Assembly (NCBI GenBank): GCA_022496805.1
Contig: CM040102.1
Span: 18,197,955 to 18,261,954, forward strand
Source of the DNA: Pohlia nutans
Taxonomy: Eukaryota > Streptophyta > Bryopsida > Bryales > Mniaceae
DNA length: 64,000 nucleotides
Direction: 5' to 3'
Position 1 is the stretch's first letter; the number at the start of each line of letters is the position of its first letter. Positions 25,963 through 38,529 of the stretch are shown here, one piece after another. The position numbers and the translations under genes are program-made. The notes beneath the pieces were generated by a model. The model was not told the origin of the DNA and did not search any database. It was given only the letters and a program-made list of their open reading frames with translations.

Positions 25963-28900
25963 TTCATGTAGTGAAGTGACAAAAGTAGATTTTGTGCAAT
26001 TGCAGAGTTAGTTCATATAGTGAAGTGAAAAGAAGAGATTTTGTATTTGGAGGTAGTAAAGTGATAGGAGTAGATTTTGTATGTTTGCATTAGGAGAGAA
26101 CTAGGGTCTTTAGAAGGCCTCTTTGCTTTGATATACATGCATCCAATTTAGTATATTAAAATAAAATAAGAAAGTAAATTTTTCATAAAGGTTTGAAAAC
26201 TAAAAATTAAAAAATAATAATCTTGTAGGCCGACTATCACCCACATCAGATTGGATTTTTTAATTTTTTAATTTTTTCTTCTTGTTGATGTGGCAAATAT
26301 TCTCTCATTAATTTTGAATGAGAACTAGTGGCCAATGTTTAGGGAGAACCGACCTTTAGTTACAAGTTAGTTGGTTGAAATTGAAAATCGGCTAATATAG
26401 TTCAAAATCCATTAAAAAAAATTCGATCATTTGAGTGGAAATTTTAAGAATGTTCTTTATTTTATTAAGGCCTAGTTGAGAGTACGCTCCAGAGAACTAG
26501 TTGGTCCAAGAAAATGTAAGATTCTAACTAGTTAAGTTAAAATTTCTCCCTAGAATGTGCTCATAGCCTTCCAATGTGCTCATAGGCCCTTGTCTATACT
26601 TAATTCATGTTGGTAATTGATGGGAGTAGATTTTGTGTGTTTGGGGTTGGTTTAGGAATCAAAGTGATATGAGTAAATTTCATCTTTTTAAAATTAGTGT
26701 ATGTAATGAAATGACAGGAGAAGATTTTGTGTGTTTGCAGTTACTAGTTCATGTAATGAACTCATCAAAGTAGATTTTGTTCATTATATTTGGGAGTTAG
26801 TTCATTTAATGAAGTGACATGAGGAGATTTTGTGTTTGGAGTTAATTCATGTTTGAAATGACTAAAATCAAATATTTTTGTAGTTAGAGTTAGTTCATTT
26901 AGTGAAGTGATGGAAGTAGACTCTGTGTGCATTTGCAGAATTAGTTCATGAAGGGCGTTTTTGCATCATGGGTGTCATAGTTTTGAACAAAATATGTTTT
27001 TAATGTTGTAAAGCGGTTGATTTGATGATGTAATATAATAGATAGGGAAAATACCAATTTTTTTGATATAGTAAAAACCTAATCTTTTTGGAACCTTGTC
27101 AAAATATTTTATATTATTTTGAAATCTTTTGGAATATTCTTAGAAAGTTTTGGAATATTTATACTGATGTCATTTTTTCTGCTTGCAAACTATGTCAAAT
27201 GCATATTCCAGCCATACTACATGCTCCGTTTTAACTCCTAAACGTCCTCACTCCTCTCCAAATTCAAGAGTTTTGCAAAGATGCATCATAAAATGCAATC
27301 AATAGGGGTATGTTGCACTTGATGTTTGAATACAAGTTGTACATTATGAATTTTAGATTCTATCCATATGGTTAGACCTGCGAAATTTTTCCATCACTAA
27401 TATTTTGTATATAATTAGAAACTTGAAGTTGAATTTTTTTTTGGTAATTCGATTACAAATAAGATATTGAAATGTGTACATGAACTTTGTTGTGATTGGT
27501 TGGATTACAACACTCTAGATGTAGTGATTTTTGGAGATTTTTTGGTTGCTTAAATTTACAAGCTGACTTTTTTAAAAGCACTTTTACCATTGAAATCTTC
27601 AAAATTTTGGATGAATCACTACAACATGAAAATGAGGCATAAAAATTTCACAAAATCATCCCCTTTCTAATGGGATCACACATGCATGAAGCTTACTTCC
27701 CATAAATATATATTAAAGAATTTACACTACAAAAGGTCGATGATAAATGAGATATGTGTGTTTGATTTTGTACATCATTCACATTCTATACGGTTGGATG
27801 TTTAGGGGTTAATTTTCCAACCAAGCTTGCAAGAATTTTTTTGGAACTAGCCATTTTAAGGGACGTTCAAGACTTCGTTCAATGTAAAGGAACAAAAATC
27901 TCCTCCATAATCTTTCAATATCCACCTTGCTTACAAAATCTTTTTGCAATCTTCTTTGAATACAATACCTTCATGCTATAGGAGTTGAGGAAAAAATTTC
28001 CATCACTATATCTTCACTAAAGCATATCAATTAAGGCAATTACCTATTCGTTCTACAACGTCATCTAATGCAATGTATTACATTTTGGTCAAATACTATT
28101 TTATATTATTTTTTATATACATAAAATTCTTAATATACATACAATCCTAAAATACCTTTTGATTGTGGTTAACTTCTTGTTGAAAAACCAATTTCAATGG
28201 CCAATAAAAAAATTACTCCCAAAGTTCACTTGTTATGCAATGTTATACTAAACATTTTGGATGCCCTACCCTCAAGGAGTGCACTATTTAATAAAGGCTA
28301 GGAATCACGTGCGTGCATCTTTCTAATTAAAACCATGTATGTATACATTTTTCTTTTGGCTAAAACTAAGCAATATATGTGCAAATCTCACAGCCTCAAA
28401 ATACATTTCCTTATGTACACATGGACTAAAAATGAGGAATTAAACTCCAAAACCTCATGTATAACTACTTTCCGCTTGACTGAAATATGTCTCTGATATA
28501 TACATTTTGTAAATGCTTGTTCTAAATAACACCCTTGTTGTGCACGCACGTGTATAATTATAGTACTTGAAGAATGCACTCCTCGGGGCCCTACCATGAA
28601 AACACCTTGAAGCAAAGTGAAAATAGTAAATTTTTGTATGGTTTTGGAGTTAGTTCATGTAGTAAAGTGATGGGATTAGATTTTGTATATTTGGGGTTAG
28701 TTAATATAGTGAAGTAACATGAGTAGATTTTGCGTGTTTAGAGTTAATTTATGGAGCAAAATGACAAGAGTGAAATTACATGAGTAGATTTTGTGTGTTT
28801 GGTTGGGGTCACCCCTTGTTTAATTTGCAATACAAGTGCGTGCAATGGATATTTAAATGAGGCTATTACATAATTGAAATATTTAAGGTATGTTTTTGAA

Positions 28901-29169
28901 ATATTCTAGAGATATTCCTAGTAGATTCTCAATTATTTTGTACTTAAATTTAAAGCATCCTATACTACATCTAAATTTTTATAATTAGGTACAAATTTTA
29001 CCTTTTGACTAAGATGGATTTTATACTTGAACTCATGCAATTTTTCAATTTGTCGACACTAACTTCCTAGGGATTTTGGAATTAGTTTATATAGTGAAGT
29101 GATAGGAGTAGATTTTGTGTGTTTGAAATTAGTTCATGTAATGAAGAGACAATTATAGTAGATTCCGTA
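25963..29169. repeat. Scattered relics of the 47-bp satellite with interposed repeats
   Basis: Monomer fragments (AGTAGATTTTGTGTGTTTG with GTTCATGTAGTGAAGTGA) recur at about 25975-26090, 26603-26945, 28620-28800 and 29070-29168. Between them lie AT-rich blocks, a repeat shared by 26080-26345 and 29270-29560, and the TTAA-flanked element at 27235-27808. The satellite was probably once longer and was broken up by insertions. Confidence 0.65.
27235..27808 (-). mobile_element. TTAA-flanked MITE, about 570-bp family, copy 2
   Basis: 574 bp bounded by TTAA at 27231-27234 and 27809-27812. Ends are CTCCTAAACGTCC and GGATGTTTAGGGG. The interior is the reverse complement of the 13670 and 49880 copies (shared: GTACATTATGAATTTTAG, ATTCTATCCATATGGTTAGA). 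Confidence 0.85.
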
Positions 29170-29253
29170 TTGGACATCGAGTCATTTGCATTACGAACAG
29201 ACACTCTATTTACGCTGGCCTATAATAGGGTCCAGAGTTTTTATCTATCTATC
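29170..29253 (+). mobile_element. 5'-truncated non-LTR retroelement copy, 84 bp
   Basis: Perfect 11-bp duplication TAGATTCCGTA at 29159-29169 and 29254-29264 brackets an 84-bp insert with the family's 3' end (CATTACGAACAGACACTCTA, then GTCCAGAGTTTTTATC, then TATC repeats). It is inserted into satellite relic sequence. Confidence 0.88.
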
Positions 29254-29741
29254 TAGATTCCGTAGGAGATTTTGTGCGTTTGCATTAGAAGAGAATTAGG
29301 GTATTTGGAAGGCCTCTTTTCTTTGATTTGCATGCATCCAATCTGATGTACTAAAGTAAAATAAAATAAATTCAAATAATAATAATATTTATAGATAATA
29401 CAATCTCATATGTGAGGCCAACTATCGGCCACATTAGACTGGATTTTTTAATTCAATTTTCAATTTTCAATTTAATTTTTGTTGACGTGGAAAATATTCC
29501 CTCTTACATTCTTGATCAGAATTCGCGGCCTTTCAAAGGCCTCAATCTTCACCTAATGTATATTTGTAAAATTGAACGACAAAGTTTTTGGGAAATAAAT
29601 TATATCTCATTTTCTGGAAAATAAGGTGTGAACCTTACCATCCACCTAATTACGATCTATACATTAAGGGAGGTTTGTTTGTTTTGTATGTTACATTGAG
29701 ATATCTTTGGCCGTGCACCCGCCAATTGTGTATTTGGTACT

Positions 29742-30022
29742 ATCAAAATGCTCTCAACAAGAAAGGGTGCACTAAAGTTGTTTCGTCACTTTTGGACTTA
29801 CGGCGTGAGGGTTGTGAAATTTTAATTGAATTTTGTCAATATAAATTGAATTAAATTATTGAAAATGAGAGTATTTAATGTCAGTTTTGACATCATCAAA
29901 AAGCTCTCAATGAGAAAGGGTGCACTAAAGTTGTTTCAGAGCTTTTGGACCTATGATGTGAAAGTTATGGATTTTCAGTCAAAAAATTTCACCATAAATT
30001 AAATTAAATTATGGATAAATTA
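29742..30022. repeat. Tandem duplication, unit about 154 bp
   Basis: GAAAGGGTGCACTAAAGTTG and the surrounding 130 bp occur twice with an offset of 154 bp, with moderate divergence. No coding function visible. Confidence 0.75.
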
Positions 30023-30171
30023 TCCTAAATAAAAGAAGCCCGCGGTACACATTGAACGCACGGGAACATGGAGACCAAAGGAACGCATGGGTACATGGGG
30101 AACACAAGGAGCATGAAGGTCATATAGAACAGGGGAACATCTAAGCCAATGACACATGGTCACACTAGTAT

Positions 30172-30295
30172 AACTATTAGTAGAAAAGGTGACACTGTTG
30201 AGGAGATGCCCAAACAAGTGATGCCCAATTCCACGCATGCATAGCGATTTTGCTTAAGCATTTCCCTCGAAAGCATCACCTTTTCTACTAAGTTT
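30172..30295. mobile_element. Short CACTA-like MITE, copy 2
   Basis: Reverse-orientation relative of 18065-18173. Ends CTATTAGTAGAAAAGGTGAC and CATCACCTTTTCTACTAAG form inverted repeats. Confidence 0.6.
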
Positions 30296-30329
30296 AGTGA
30301 ACCTAAAGTAATGTGCTTTAGACTCTAAT

Positions 30330-31305
30330 ACTCCCTCTGTCCCATAATGACTTGCACGTAGGTTCTCTGAAATCTACCTCTTGAGAGTACTAAATAGAAT
30401 GAAGGGTGTACGCACGCACACAGTCATAATTGGCTATACTAATTCTATCACATGACAAGTGGAGCCTGCATAAAATAATAAAACTCGTCTTCAGCTAGAT
30501 GTTGTGTGAGGATGGGATTGAACAATTTTCAATGGGCTGTCACAATTTTCATCAGGAGAATTGTTTGTGTAGTACCAAGAAATGAGGCCTCTGGCTCTAC
30601 GGCATTGATATAAGTTTCACGGCTACCCTCTTCTTCCAAGGTCATTCATTACAAAACACAACATTCTATAATCCCCAGACTTTCTCCTTTGAAAGTCCTA
30701 CCATGTAAAGTGTCTACTTGGGCTGTTTCATAACATTCTATAACACTTTTTAACACATCATGCAAAATAGTGTTAAGAGTTCCAATGATTCTTTGAGCGT
30801 CTCAATTATTCTCACTTAAGCAATTTTCATGGTTATGCATTGATAAACTGATAGAAATTTTTTCATGCATGGGTTATTCGTTGTCACTCGTTGATATGCA
30901 ATGTAGCAAAAATTTAAGTACTACAAATGCTGAAGAATCTTATGTTGGAAGAGAAATATAATTGAGATAGGTACTCTTCACAATCATTTAGTGACAAGAA
31001 GTATTTGTATGGGAAATAGGGAGGAATGATATCACTTGCATGTGTTGTGGTAAAAAAATTCACTCGAAGGAGTAACAAGTCTGAATTTTTGAGATACAAA
31101 ATAGGCATTGCATCTCACATTCTACATTATGTTTGAGAATCACGTGCGTTCATGACCTCTTTTAAAAAAAATCTTGTATACGAGGGATTATATGTCTAAT
31201 GTAAGAATAAGTCAATATGTTTAGCTCTATATATGTATATTATATGTATACATCATATAGCAATTGATGTTCAAAGCAATACCTCTGTGCACTCACATAT
31301 ACTTG
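30330..31305. other. Intergenic DNA, one Stowaway-like end relic
   Basis: ACTCCCTCTGTCCCATAATG near 30332 resembles a Stowaway terminus, but no matching right end was found. The rest has no supportable feature. Confidence 0.5.
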
Positions 31306-31317
31306 TACCTGTTTAGT

Positions 31318-31359
31318 GTTCACGCCGGCCTCAAAAGAGGACCGGTGTTCATATCTATC
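31318..31359 (+). mobile_element. 5'-truncated non-LTR retroelement copy, 42 bp
   Basis: Perfect 12-bp duplication TACCTGTTTAGT at 31306-31317 and 31360-31371. The insert consists only of the 3' hairpin (GCCGGCCTC, AAAA, GAGGACCGG) and the TATC tail. It is the shortest member, which marks the minimum shared 3' terminus of the family. Confidence 0.88.
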
Positions 31360-31942
31360 TACCTGTTTAGTATAGTGCACCCACGGGCTGGCATGCAATG
31401 AGTGCAGTTCCATGAAACATAACCATCTGGGATTCATGGAAGTAAGCCCTATTCAGAAAACAAATGGAAATTTAGCAGAGTTCTTTACAGCCTTGTCTGG
31501 AAGGAACGTAAAAAATTGTCCAAGAAGATTGATTTCACTTTTTTTCACTGTAAACCGAATCGTGCAATTGGCAACAAGACTTGCTCCTGAAGGAAAGGTG
31601 TGGAGATAGGGTAAAACTTAGCTAGGCAGGCAGCCCACTGATAGCGATGATGAACTGAATTTCCTTGACAGCCGGCCATGCAGACTGGTGACTTCCACAC
31701 TTTTGACCCAACAAACTGGCTCATTGAGAGTTGAGAGAGATGTGCCCGGGCATCGAGGTCAAGGTGCCACATCCGTCCAAGGCTCCTGAACTTTCTCCCA
31801 GAATGCTTCCTTCATGTCAGGGCCAGACATGCCATGAACCATCATCCCCAGACTTCATCCTCAAATGCATTTTGGTAAATGAAAGGACAAGAAACTACCG
31901 GTATGCTCCAGGTTATTTGCAATTTTTGGCTAAACATATTAA

Positions 31943-32438
31943 CCCTTTAGCGCGCCGGCGTCCAGAATCTAGACGCCGGATGAATTTGAGCAGCTCGATT
32001 TCTGTAGGTACCAGATGTTTTTCATCCATTTTTTATTTTTTTCCCATTCTTGTGCTAGTTGAATACCATTTGTATGGTATGGATCTTCCAAATAAGATAA
32101 TGTGAATTTTTGAAATATTACAAAAGTGATTAATGTCAAGTTTCAATCTTAGTTCAAAAAGAAAGACCTTAAATATGATTTTCCATAGTAAGTAGAACAC
32201 GAAGTAGAATCAAATAATGGAAACCATACCATCTCGTAGTGCATGTCATTCTAATTTCATTACAATATTTTTAAATTTTTTTGTGTTAATTTTGGATTTT
32301 TAATTGAATTTCAAGAGAAAACCTTGCAAAATTACTTTAAAAATATTAATAATAAAAGCTATTATTTTATTTTAACTTTTTGACTATTTTTAGCTATTAT
32401 GTTGAATAATATCGTTTGTGCCATATGTAGCCCAACAC
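31943..32438 (+). mobile_element. TTAA-flanked element, right end truncated
   Basis: Left end CCCTTTAGCGCG preceded by TTAA (31939-31942). A strong subterminal hairpin follows (CCGGCGTC, 9-nt loop, GACGCCGG). The interior matches the element at 34555-35094 in reverse (AATCAAATAATGGAAACCAT, TTTCATTACAATATTT). The two inverted copies flank the 2-kb foldback element. Confidence 0.7.
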
Positions 32439-32442
32439 TTAA

Positions 32443-33359
32443 CCCCTAAAGGACCACGAGGCCACCACGTGGCTACTGGAATTAGAAAGTGAGGAATTTC
32501 AGGTTGTTGAACCATGAATTGTAAAGTGAGCAACAAAGAGACCCTAGTTCTTTTTGAGAGCTGAATATGTAACTGCTTCTTGATCGAAATTTCATGAAGT
32601 GTGCAATTTTTGGTGATTTTTTTGAGCTGCAAGGAGGTTATTTGGGTGTCATTTGAGACCTTCATATCTTTCTCCTTACACCTCCAAATTAACTGAATTT
32701 TTTTGCACATGTTCAAAATGATGATCATTATGCATGGTAGAAATTTTAGATTTTTTGGAGCACTTTTGATCAATCCGATTTCAACACATGTACAAAATAC
32801 CCCGAACAAGTTCCATCAATCTTCTCAACGGTGGCATTTTCTCAAAAATAATGCGATTTTGTCGATCCTTTTTTCATACAAAAGATATGTAAGTCTTCTT
32901 TGATTTCAACTGTGTAATCGTCAAAATTAACCCACACCAATGAGGAATTAAGCTTGTTATAGGAGCTAGACTAACACGCAATTCGCTATTTACGCACTTG
33001 GCCATATAATCATGCACTTGGCCCTTGGGCGCAATAAAAAATTTGTCTAAAAAATTCTCTAAAAAATTTCAATTTTTGTCTTTCTACAATCACTTACATT
33101 GTAAACAAACAATTCTTTTATTTATTTTTTATCCGTATCTTTATCTTTTCTTTTACCTTTTCTTTTATCTTTTCTTTTATCTTGTTTCCTTTCGTGTCTT
33201 CTTTCTTGTCTCCATCTTGTTTTCCTTCTTGTCTTCTTTCTTGTCTCCATCTTGTTTTCTTTCTTGTCTTCTTCTTTTTCTTCTATATTTCTTCATTTCT
33301 TACTTTTCATTTTTTTTCCTTCTTGTGGCAGCCGCAAGTCCTACACTCACAACAAAGAA

Positions 33360-33390
<31 letters not shown>

Positions 33391-33988
33391 TATTATTTTA
33401 TTTTATTTTATTTTATTTTATTTTTCCGGTTTTCTTCTTCTTTGTATAGGGTTCAGCCATTGTGGTGCTGAACCCTAAAATAAATTTTTAAAAATTGATT
33501 TTTTTTAGGGTTCAGCCGCCGGCTGAACCCTAACCGGCGGCCAAAAAAATAAAATAAAAAATTATTTATTTATTTATTTTTTCCGGCCGTTTCGGCTTCT
33601 CCCTCCCCTCTTCCCTCTTTCTGTCATTTTCCTCTCCCTCTCCCTCTATTTCTCCCTCTCCCTCTCTTTCTCCCTCTCCCTCTCTTTCTCCCTCTCCCTC
33701 CCCCTCTCCCCTATATATATGAGGGGAGGGAGAGGAGAGAAAGGAGAAAAGAGAGACGAGAATGGGATAGGGTGGGCGGCCGCGCACCCTATCGACCGAA
33801 ACAGCCGAAAATAAAAATAAAAAATAAAAAAATAATAATAATAATTCTTTTTTTTTTTTTTTTTTTTTTTTCGGCTGTGCCGGCGTTTAGGGTTCAGCCA
33901 GAGGCTGAGCCCTAAAAATAATAATTTTTTTATTTTTATTTTTAGGGCTCAGCGCCACAATGGCTGAACCCTAAACAAAGAAGAAAAC

Positions 33989-34021
<33 letters not shown>

Positions 34022-34435
34022 TTTATTTTTTTATTTTTTTTATTTTGGTTTTTTTCCTCCTTTGTTGTGAATGTGGGACTTGCTCTTGCAACAAGAAGAA
34101 AAGAAGTGAAAAGTAAGAAATGAAGAAAAATAGAAGAAAAAGAAGAAGACAAGAAGGAAAACAAGAAGGAAAACAAGATGGAGACAAAAAAGAAAACAAG
34201 ATAAAAGAAAAGATAAAAGATAAGGATAAAAAATTAATAAAAGAATTGTTTGTTTACAATGTAAGTGATTGTAGAAAGACAAAAATAAAAAAAATTTAGA
34301 GAATTTTTTAAACAAATTTTTTTAAGCCAAATTTGCTCGTGAAATGAGCGCACTTGGCCAAGTGCATAAATTGGGAATTGCGTGTTTAGTCAAGAAAACA
34401 AGAGCTAAGCTAAAACCCCCCCGGTCCTTTAGGGG
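32443..34435. mobile_element. Two-kb foldback element with TTAA flanks
   Basis: Bounded by TTAA at 32439-32442 and 34436-34439 with ends CCCCTAAAGGACCACG and CCGGTCCTTTAGGGG. Inside, 32948-33483 is inversely repeated at 33945-34425 (shared: ACTTACATTGTAAACAAACA, CACGCAATTC, GCACTTGGCC), giving a potential hairpin with arms near 0.5 kb. The centre has pyrimidine tracts, A/T homopolymers and several inverted GGGTTCAGCC motifs. No transposase. The ORFs over the pyrimidine tracts are low-complexity artefacts. Confidence 0.8.
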
Positions 34436-34554
34436 TTAAGCATACCCAACAATGCTTGAGAGTTAGGAGTCCTGAGAGCATCATCAAACACAATGCCAAA
34501 TCCTTTTATTTAATTGATCAAGAATATCCAAAGCTCTAATTTTCATTGATTTAA

Positions 34555-35094
34555 CCCTTTAAGGTCCCAATTCAACACTGTTTTCAAAGAAACGTTATAA
34601 AATGTTAGACGAATACCAAAAATGGAGTTGATGTACAAAGCAAAGTTGTAAATGTCAACGTGAAGATCACATTTGTATGGTTGGATTTATCATATTTTTT
34701 TATTAAGTATTTTTAATTATTTTTGCAAGGTTTTCTCTTGAAATTCGATTTAAAATTCTGCATTAACATTAAAAAAAATTAAATATTGTAATGAAATTGG
34801 AATAACATGCTCTTTAAGATGGTATGGTTTCCATTATTTGATTCTACTTATTTTGGAAATTCATGTTTTAGGTCTCACTTTTTGAACTAAGAATGAAACT
34901 TGACATAAACCAATTGTGTGATTTTTCCAAAAATCATAATAATCTATTTTTAAAATCCAAACCGTACAATAGATAGTAAACTTGCACAAGAACCAAGAGA
35001 AAGTTATGTGGATGAAAACTGTCCAATTTGGATGAGAATCAAACAACTTGAATATGTTCGTCGTCCAAATATTGGACGCACGAGAGTCAAAGGG
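34555..35094 (-). mobile_element. TTAA-flanked element, 540 bp
   Basis: TTAA at 34551-34554 and 35095-35098. Left end CCCTTTAAGGTCCC, right end GTCAAAGGG. The right subterminal hairpin is GTCC-(7 nt)-GGAC. Inverted relative of 31943-32438. Confidence 0.75.
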
Positions 35095-35748
35095 TTAAAC
35101 ATGTTTTAGTGTTGAAATTGCTTGTAGTAATATTTCAGTACTTAAAAAAAGATATTGTAAAACAGTGATGAAACAAGTAATATTCTATAAAGATAACGAT
35201 TCCCTAAAACCCCAAGGAATGCTTTGATAATGCTGAATCATACAATAACATTGTTCCAACAATAGAGTTATCCAAAAACAATACTAGCGCATGAGTGGAG
35301 TTTGTTCCCTGTAATTACAATTTTTGACAAACATTATTCATGAATAGTCCCCATAGTTGAATCTCTTGGCTTGAAGGAACTTGTGAGAACCCTCCTTTAG
35401 CATTGGTAGTGCAAGGCCTTACTTTAAATTATTCTTCAACTCACCGTAGACTAATTTTACAGTCTTTTTTAACTGAAAATGAGTCTAAGGTCAGTTTAAG
35501 ATTCCTTTCCACTTTGAGACACTCTTTTCAATTAACTCTAATGTCAGTTTAGTGTTGTAGGCATTAAAAATTAAAATTGAAATTAAAAACTGACAGAACA
35601 AGAAATTGATGGAGAGAGAAGTTTGTGATGTGAAACCAGCTGCCAGAAGCAAATAAAAAATCGCCAGGAAAAAAAACACTGTGAGACTGAAGAGAGGAAT
35701 TACAGACATGGTCCTTTTTCTGACCAGCCAATGAAACAGTGACTTGAA

Positions 35749-36048
35749 ACATGGCATGATGAAACGGGTCACTTTGCTTATTAGTCTACCGCAAGAGACT
35801 ACTGTAGAAATTGAAATTGGGTTAGTACACAACTGCTTCCCGGAAGTGACTCCATGGATGTCACGGCACCTTGTCATGTATCAACCACTCACTCGCCTTG
35901 CACAAGGACATCTGTCCCACTGCATCAACGACCCGCCCTGTCACTCCAAACAGCCAGCCTTGTGTGCATGAAGGGCGAGTAGGTGGGATTGGATTAGGGT
36001 TTGCTTGCAAGTCAAGACCCGTGTGCCCACCATGACATGATTAATCGT
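35749..36048 (+). repeat. 300-bp GC-richer repeat, inverted copy at 45932-46235
   Basis: From ATGGCATGATGAAACGGGTC to CATGACATGATTAATCG this block is repeated in reverse 10 kb away with moderate identity. It has higher GC than its surroundings. It may be a terminal inverted repeat of one large element or one of two independent insertions. No TSD was found. Confidence 0.7.
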
Positions 36049-36117
36049 ACTGCACCATAAACTGGCGTTGCCATTTCTTCCAGCTGCATAACATATATAT
36101 TCTACCCTTACTAACTA

Positions 36118-36333
36118 CACTAAATAGGTAGATTAGTGTTAGATACATTAATTTTCATAAACATGTTGTAAGTTTTTACTGTTGACCAATTTTTTTACCC
36201 TCTATATTGGTCAAGATGGGGATCTTTCAATAGTATTGGAATCAATGCCTTTGGTAATTTTTTTTGTCGAGAGTAAAAATCTATAATATTTTCAAATCTT
36301 ATAATTATCTAACACTAATCTACCTATTTAGTG
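36118..36333. mobile_element. Stowaway-like 216-bp MITE, copy 1
   Basis: Inverted ends CACTAAATAGGTAGATTAGT and ACTAATCTACCTATTTAGTG, flanked by TA. Nearly identical to 43927-44142, so recently active. Confidence 0.88.
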
Positions 36334-37419
36334 TAGTAGTCCTTCATATGTGGGTAGTTTGTAACACAAAAAGGAATCTGTATGATGAGTGATCTGCACC
36401 TAAAATATTCTTGAAAAGGTGCCGTGTTGGACTTTGCTTTTATCCCTAAGGATATACATATGTATTTTATCATGTATTCAACTTTGTTTCGCAATTTAAC
36501 ATCTTTGTTAAATTGACAAACGTGGACGGTACTAACTGTAGTATTATGTGTTTTTAGTTATAATATTTTTTTAAAGCCGAACAAAAGCCTATTCTTGCAT
36601 TTGGTTTCAATTGGACATTGTTGACCCCAAAAGGCCAGAAATCCGTTGAGACGTCTTTGAAAGCCTCAAGCCTCACTATCTCAAGCTTGAGTACAAGTTG
36701 TTTGGATGCATATGTTTCCAATCAAATTGATACCATCCTCTTTGTGTCATTAGTGTACATATCAAAATTTTAAATATAAGACAGTGATACATAATGATCA
36801 CATATTTACATGACACAGATAGAGTGGTTTACTTTACACGGTGTCAAAAATGAATTGGAATGACATTGAAACAACAAGCACTACTTTAAAAAAATGGAAA
36901 GGATGTCGACTCTATATTGAAGTCCTTTTTAAAATAGTCTATTGGAAATGCATCAAACCAACTCCTAGGGATTGTTGTTCCGATGCGGTTTTGGTATTAG
37001 GGTTTAGGTGAGCATAAGAAATGCATATCGAATTGACTGTTCCTAGAGAGGTCTGGCAAGTCTACAGAATACGGCCACCAAGTTAAGTTGTATGTGCAAG
37101 AAAGCCATTCAGTGTCAGCACTCACTCAACTGGATTTAATTAGCCGTAGCTAGAAAAGAGGAAGCAGCCCAGAACCAGAAGTGATAGATTCTGGTCAAGT
37201 GGGTCATGACTTGTTGCTCGGTACAGTGGCATTTACGGAAGCTTGACATGTTTGACAGACTGGCAGAGATTCACATGAAAGTGCCCAGCCCTCACTCATA
37301 TCACACCTTACAATAATAGTCTCTATCAACGTTGCAAGGTTAACTTTAGGCTTTGGCTCATCTGGGATTATGCAAATTACAGACATAATTTGTGGAGTCG
37401 GATTCACTTCAATTCTACA

Positions 37420-37740
37420 TAACATTCAGTAGCTTGTATTGGCTCTGCCACTGGAAGGAGAAGCGATGCTTCTGACTGCCGTTGGAGGTGCTCTTCAGTC
37501 GGAAAGGACACAACAGACAAATTAAAGTGTTGCTTGTCAGTTGGGGAGGACACAACAGACAAATAAACAGCCGGATTCTCCGTCGGTCAGAAGCGTGGCA
37601 TTTCCTACTAGTGTGCCTTGCCCCACATTAGATGGCGTAGCATATTTCACTAAATCAGTAGCTAACAAGACAGGTGGAGTCCGAAGATGATGCATGAAGG
37701 AAAGGCAATGAGCATGAAGGCTAATGAATGTTATGTGTGC
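37420..37740. mobile_element. MITE-like element with ACATAACATTCAGTAGC ends
   Basis: CATAACATTCAGTAGCTTG at the left and AAGGCTAATGAATGTTATG at the right form inverted repeats around 320 bp. The right part (GGAAAGGCAATGAGCATGAA) recurs near 49180. An internal 28-bp near-duplicate (GGACACAACAGACAAAT) is present. Confidence 0.6.
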
Positions 37741-37781
37741 ATCACAAACTTCCAAGCATGGAATTTGTTAGGAAAGTTTAA

Positions 37782-38170
37782 CCCCTAAGCGTTCACAAAG
37801 ACCAGAATGGTCACTTTATATAATTTTGAGTAGCCTGTCCAATTTGGACTTCCTCTTGTTCAAATTTCTTTCCTTTTTGACCAACACATGCAATGATCTT
37901 TACTAGTTCACAGGACACCTTGACACATTCACTAGGTAGTAAATGGCACAAGAATAGTGGTGAATTTGTGGTGAACACTTACTAAATTGAAGTGGTTGCT
38001 CAATTTAGCAAGTGCTCACCACGAATTCACCACCATTCTTGTGCCATTTACTTGGCAGTGATTCGGTCAAGGTTCCCTGTGGTTCTAGTGATATAAAATT
38101 TGGTCCCAAGTGAATTATATTTTTCACAATATGATCAATTGAATTTGTCATTTTAAAACTATGAATCCTT
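37782..38170 (+). mobile_element. TTAA-flanked MITE, right end lost, split by a palindrome
   Basis: Left TTAA at 37778-37781, end CCCCTAAGCG, and subterminal hairpin GACC-AGAAT-GGTC. The core phrases of the 220-250-bp family are split by the palindromic insertion at 37918-38075. The right TTAA end was not found. Confidence 0.65.
37918..38075. repeat. 158-bp near-perfect palindrome
   Basis: Arms of about 70 bp (left GTAAATGGCACAAGAAT...GTGGTGAATT; right AATTCACCACCATTCTTGTG) face each other across a short loop near 37990. It interrupts a TTAA-flanked MITE core, so it inserted later. Confidence 0.85.
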
Positions 38171-38529
38171 GGTTATCGACAAGAAGATGAATTCACCCTT
38201 TCTAGATCGAAACCCACGAGTGTGTGGGAAGGATCCTACGAAGAATAGCACTGAACAAAAAATATCATAAAACACGAAGAAAATGTGGTCACCGGTCAAA
38301 TCCGGAGGCCTATGTAACGCTCCTGATAATCATACTAACGTTACTCTCTGTTAAAATGGTATAAGAATTTGCCAAGTCAATCTCTTATTTTTCACACGTT
38401 CGTTGATCCAAGACTGGGCAATGACTTGGAATTTCACGAGTCCCAACCAATTGTTTATGGAATAGATCATCAGTGAATTGTGGGCATAGTCCACAACAAG
38501 CAGCTATCAATAACCCTCTCCTAAGTTAA

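Noticed and set aside
30332..30360. Stowaway-like terminus
   Set aside because: Only one end is visible, so no element can be delimited.
33025..34315. Phe/Leu/Ser-rich ORFs in both orientations
   Set aside because: Produced by the polypyrimidine arms of the foldback element; they mirror each other across the inverted repeat.
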